Positions 61,348 to 64,000 of a DNA stretch of 64,000 nt are shown piece by piece. Source of the stretch: QZLE01 sp033852075 (lineage in GTDB: Bacteria; Pseudomonadota; Gammaproteobacteria; QZLD01); assembly GCA_033852075.1 (NCBI GenBank), contig JAWSVC010000015.1, positions 244,579 through 308,578 of the forward strand, written 5' to 3'. The translations under genes and the position numbers were made by a program. The notes beneath the pieces are model-generated. The model saw only the letters and a list, made by a program, of their open reading frames with translations, was not told the origin of the DNA and did no database searches. Within the stretch, counting starts at the first letter, position 1. Each line of letters starts with the position of its first letter.

Positions 61348-62655
61348 CTATTTATTTTGCAACTTACGAACACGTTTTATCACAGCAGCTTTTACTGCCT
61401 CATGAATCGTTTCTGGAAAATTGTCCGGCAACTCACTCTCTACCCTATCGAGCGCATTCTCAATATCACTAGCTACTAATTTAATTGCATTATTAATCAG
61501 TTTCTTAGGTAGACCCGCTGCTTCACCTGTTTGTACAAAATGACGTTTGGTTATTTCATCCAGTTTATAATGACGATTAGTTCCTACCGATAATGAAAGC
61601 CGCATTTGTTTTCGTTCTATCTGTCGAGCTTTTAAGCTAGATTCCACCGTCAGCACATCATAAATCGGAGTAAGATGGAAACCTCCTCCCGGATTTAAAA
61701 ACAGACTAAAATTTTTGGCATGCCCATCTATCGCACCAATCAGCCAAAAGAATATCTGTGCTTTAAAAACAATCGTTTGATCCAAAGCAGCGGTATCACT
61801 TCCTTTAAACAAGCGCAATATATCGACTAAAGATGGACCGCCTTCACTTTGATATTTACGAGTGGATGGTACTGAAAGTGCCTGACAACAATCTTCCTGA
61901 GGTAAGCGTAGCAAACGACCATCTTTAGTCCACCGCCTATCAAAACGCTCAACAACTAATGTCTTAGTAGCTCCAAAAACCTGTATATCTGCCTTAGCTA
62001 TCGGCAAACCAAGTGCTGCAGCTAACTTTAAGCAATAGTATTCATTCTCAACACTGTTTGAAAGATCAATACCATTAGGTAGCATTCCGATAGATGGCTT
62101 TAAAATATGAGTCGTTGGAGTTATTCCATGCGGCTTAATCCACTGATCGTTATGCCACAACAAAGCTGTTTTTTCCTGAGCCCCAGCGACCGATATTCTA
62201 AAAGCATCCCCACGATCTAACCCCAAAGGAGCTTGCGCTAATCCTTTAAGTATTTTCTCGATAGCAACTTCATCAACCAACTCACCAGAAATACTTTCGG
62301 CCTCTCCAAAATCGTCATCAACATTAATAAACTGAAGCGCACCCACGCAATCATGACCAATTGCCGCAAGCATACTATAAGCATCAACTCCCGCAGCCCC
62401 TACTCTCTCTGCTACTTTGCGTCTTAATACTTCAGAATCCGGCAGAAGATTATCAAAAACAGCAATTACCTGCTCACCACGAAAAGCATCTTCTCGCAAA
62501 GGAAGAGAAAGAGATACAGGAAACGCATGCTTCCAATCCAACCACTCATCATAATACTTAAAGGAAATAGCTCCACTTGATGCCTTTTCCAATTGCCCTA
62601 CAAGACGACCATTTACCAGCACACTCAAAGGTTCATATGCACGACGTCTAGGCAT
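61348..62655 (-). CDS. hipA: HipA-type serine/threonine kinase toxin
   Basis: The 435-residue protein is HipA-like: Couple_hipA N-terminal domain (VNGRLVGQLEKASSGAISFK, VSLSLPLREDAFRG), a Ser-containing activation loop (AGAQEKTALLWHNDQW), the catalytic DGHAKNFSLFLNP and the metal-binding PIYDVL. HipA phosphorylates a tRNA synthetase in E. coli (GltX) and thereby causes growth arrest; the target here is not known. It overlaps hipB by one base. The length is normal for the family and I see no truncation, so it should be active. Confidence 0.93.
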   Translation of the reverse strand: MPRRRAYEPLSVLVNGRLVGQLEKASSGAISFKYYDEWLDWKHAFPVSLSLPLREDAFRGEQVIAVFDNLLPDSEVLRRKVAERVGAAGVDAYSMLAAIGHDCVGALQFINVDDDFGEAESISGELVDEVAIEKILKGLAQAPLGLDRGDAFRISVAGAQEKTALLWHNDQWIKPHGITPTTHILKPSIGMLPNGIDLSNSVENEYYCLKLAAALGLPIAKADIQVFGATKTLVVERFDRRWTKDGRLLRLPQEDCCQALSVPSTRKYQSEGGPSLVDILRLFKGSDTAALDQTIVFKAQIFFWLIGAIDGHAKNFSLFLNPGGGFHLTPIYDVLTVESSLKARQIERKQMRLSLSVGTNRHYKLDEITKRHFVQTGEAAGLPKKLINNAIKLVASDIENALDRVESELPDNFPETIHEAVKAAVIKRVRKLQNK

Positions 62656-62906
62656 TAGAATATATCCTCAATATCTATTTCGCTTCCCTTAGTTCGTTGA
62701 GTAATACGAAATTCCAAATCCAACACTGAAAGTACATTTAAAATTGTATCTAAACGAGTTGCCGGATTACCTGATTCTATCAATGAAACTGTTTCCTGGC
62801 GTAATCCTGCCAATTCACCAAACTTAGCCTGACTTAATCCAAGTTTTTTTCGTGCTTGACGAACTACATTTCCAATTTGATCCGGGGAACGTACAAGATT
62901 ATTCAT
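62655..62906 (-). CDS. hipB: HipB-type antitoxin/repressor
   Basis: The 83-residue protein is an XRE-type helix-turn-helix (SPDQIGNVVRQARKKLGLSQ, KFGELAGLRQETVSLIESGN) with a short C-terminal tail. It neutralises HipA and represses the operon. The start is ATG 62904-62906 with GGAGGT five bases upstream. Its stop overlaps the start of hipA by one base. Three TATATCCGATA-type sites lie just upstream of it. Confidence 0.93.
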   Translation of the reverse strand: MNNLVRSPDQIGNVVRQARKKLGLSQAKFGELAGLRQETVSLIESGNPATRLDTILNVLSVLDLEFRITQRTKGSEIDIEDIF

Positions 62907-62932
62907 ATAGACCTCCATTTTTTAAATTATGG

Positions 62933-63000
62933 CCTATATCCGATAAATTATCAATATCGGATATGGCGCATATTTTAATATTATTGTCTATATCCGATAA
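62933..63000. promoter_or_regulatory. hipBA operator with three palindromic half-site elements
   Basis: TATATCCGATA occurs at 62935-62945 and at 62989-62999, and its inverse TATCGGATATG begins at 62955. The first and second form an inverted repeat TATCCGATA / TATCGGATA with a nine-base spacer. They stand directly upstream of hipB, the expected place for HipB binding. E. coli HipB binds TATCC-N8-GGATA; here the TATCC and GGATA cores are the same but 17 bases apart. Confidence 0.75.
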
Positions 63001-63056
63001 AAAATAAGGAATATATTTAAACCTTCATAAACTGCTGACTATATATTAAGTATAGA

Positions 63057-63701
63057 TCAAACCCTATCCACATAAATCACATGCCCCATAGTTAAATCAC
63101 TACTCAACAAATCCTTCTGCAAGTTTAAAGACCATTCACATTCAACACATTTAAACGCTGTATGTTCAACATTTGATTCCTTATTAAGGCCGCCAGGTAC
63201 ATTTATAAATTTTATATGCTGCTGTTTAATATACTTGGTGCTAAATACAACAGTATAAGGCCTTCCGCCAATTTTCTTAAAACCGTTTGAACACTGAGGA
63301 TTATTACAAGTGAAAAAAGCCTTAGGTAACACATTAAAGTTTATTCTGGTGGAAACTTCATCGCTACCTTCATAGTACAATTTCGCTAGCTTTTGAAAAA
63401 TTGCCCAATTTGCAACTACAACATCCTTTGCTTCCTGCCCAACTCTAGATTCATCAAAATCACCTGATAAAATAACAGCCTGATAACTTTGCTTATCTTT
63501 TAGGTTAATTTTAGGACGACTGCGGACTCCCCTCTTACCACTTTCAATTATATAAACTGGCCATCCACTTTCATGCATAGTATGAAAAGAAAATTCATAA
63601 TCTGTTCTCAATTGTGTCTTAACTATCTTAGTTATTTCCTGAGAAGATAGATTCTTTACGATATGCGAGTCATCTTTTTTAAATTTAAAATAAACGGTCA
63701 T
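63057..63701 (-). CDS. Hypothetical zinc-ribbon-like protein, member of tandem family
   Basis: The 214-residue product begins at ATG 63699-63701 (GGACT upstream); an open frame extends further without ribosome site. The N-terminal half has a helical part (IVKNLSSQEITKIVKTQLRT), YEFSFHTMHESGWPVYIIES, then INLKDKQSYQAVILSGDFDE. The C-terminal half has two Cys pairs, CNNPQC and CVEC, spaced about 60 residues, a possible zinc ribbon. I do not recognise the family. Seventy-seven bases of its gene are perfectly repeated at the right edge of the window in a second gene with a different C-terminus. Confidence 0.7.
   Translation of the reverse strand: MTVYFKFKKDDSHIVKNLSSQEITKIVKTQLRTDYEFSFHTMHESGWPVYIIESGKRGVRSRPKINLKDKQSYQAVILSGDFDESRVGQEAKDVVVANWAIFQKLAKLYYEGSDEVSTRINFNVLPKAFFTCNNPQCSNGFKKIGGRPYTVVFSTKYIKQQHIKFINVPGGLNKESNVEHTAFKCVECEWSLNLQKDLLSSDLTMGHVIYVDRV
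63435..63511. repeat. Direct repeat, copy 1 (77 bases)
   Basis: Identical over all 77 bases to 63924-64000 (offset 489). It encodes INLKDKQSYQAVILSGDFDE and neighbours in the gene at 63057-63701. The repeat probably extends beyond the right edge of the window. Confidence 0.97.
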
Positions 63702-63776
63702 TTTTAGTCCATTAAATATTAATGCCTTAAGACAATTAACAATACTTAAGATATGGACATAAGGCAATATATTATT

Positions 63777-64000
63777 TCATGGATAGTGACTTAGAGAGAA
63801 TATACAAGTAAGGCAATCCTCATAGCAAGCAGAAAAATTTCTCGTATCAGTTGTAAATTCATAATCTCCATCATCAGAGTAATAACTACAAGTCGCTTTT
63901 TTCCCAATCCAACCGACATTGTTCTGCCCAACTCTAGATTCATCAAAATCACCTGATAAAATAACAGCCTGATAACTTTGCTTATCTTTTAGGTTAATTT
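63777..64000 (-). CDS. Second tandem gene sharing the N-terminal part, partial
   Basis: The frame enters from beyond the right edge and ends at TGA 63777-63779. Its first 25 visible residues, NLKDKQSYQAVILSGDFDES and onwards to RVGQ, are encoded by bases identical to those of the neighbouring gene. After that it diverges completely: a tail of about 50 residues with WIGKKATCSYYSDDGDYEF, then SACYEDCLTC, three or four cysteines that may bind metal. So two adjacent genes share a start and have different ends. The start codon is outside the window. Not recognised. Confidence 0.75.
   Translation of the reverse strand, partial: INLKDKQSYQAVILSGDFDESRVGQNNVGWIGKKATCSYYSDDGDYEFTTDTRNFSACYEDCLTCIFSLSHYP
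63924..64000. repeat. Direct repeat, copy 2 (77 bases, to window edge)
   Basis: Perfect repeat of 63435-63511. The left edge is sharp: copy 1 has C and copy 2 has T immediately before it, and the sequences then differ. The right edge lies outside the window. Confidence 0.97.

Overview
The window is a stretch of chromosome from an AT-rich gammaproteobacterium. The evidence is the block initiator tRNA-rimP-nusA-infB-rbfA-truB, the late nuo genes lying directly upstream of that tRNA, rlmE-ftsH-folP-glmM with yhbY divergent from rlmE, a dsbB/mrcB/yoaA cluster, DUF2799 and YaeQ proteins, and beta-barrel proteins ending in Phe. I see no phage, integrase, transposase, plasmid or CRISPR. Two secreted PHB-depolymerase-like esterases and a 3325-residue secreted lipase-like mosaic suggest a free-living or surface-associated heterotroph. 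I do not make a species call.

Layout. 1-3641: partial DUF188 gene, a membrane diguanylate cyclase, a secreted unknown and an alpha/beta hydrolase. 3758-10313 (minus): truB, rbfA, infB, nusA, rimP and tRNA-fMet. 10766-17013 (minus): nuoN to nuoI, that is the membrane arm subunits J-N plus NuoI, with nuoA-H absent. 17281-20818: DUF2799 lipoprotein, YaeQ, a mini phosphate-binding-like protein overlapping a porin-like barrel, and an MscS channel. 21025-31002: the giant secreted mosaic (three MAM-like domains, Ig-like domains, thrombospondin type 3 repeats, Lcl domain, lipase-like domain, two HAF-type propellers, RCC1-like end). 31456-42354: a coiled-coil unknown, the dsbB-mrcB-TPR-yoaA cluster, an orphan response regulator, tRNA-Pro(GGG), Sel1 repeats, small unknowns and an isolated Ycf46-like N-domain. 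42525-47843: glmM, folP, ftsH, rlmE and yhbY. 47868-49491: a second porin/mini-PstS pair. 49805-58002: two secreted esterases around a double-Cache histidine kinase, then a secreted protein with Gly-Pro-Leu/Ile repeats. 58151-64000: isochorismatase-like hydrolase divergent from a GlxA-type AraC regulator, a DUF1963 protein, a MarR-like gene broken by two in-frame TGA codons, hipBA with palindromic operators, and the start of a tandem gene family with identical N-terminal and different C-terminal parts.

How it fits together. In many gammaproteobacteria the order is ftsH-folP-glmM-tpiA-secG-nuoA..N-fMet-rimP-nusA-infB-rbfA-truB-rpsO-pnp. Here order and strand are kept, but about 25.5 kb of other genes lies between glmM and nuoI, where tpiA, secG and nuoA-H would be expected, and rpsO-pnp does not follow truB. 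The places most worth a second look are the duplicated mini-PstS/porin module, the giant mosaic, the GPL-repeat secreted protein, the two-TGA MarR-like gene, and the duplicated gene at the right edge.
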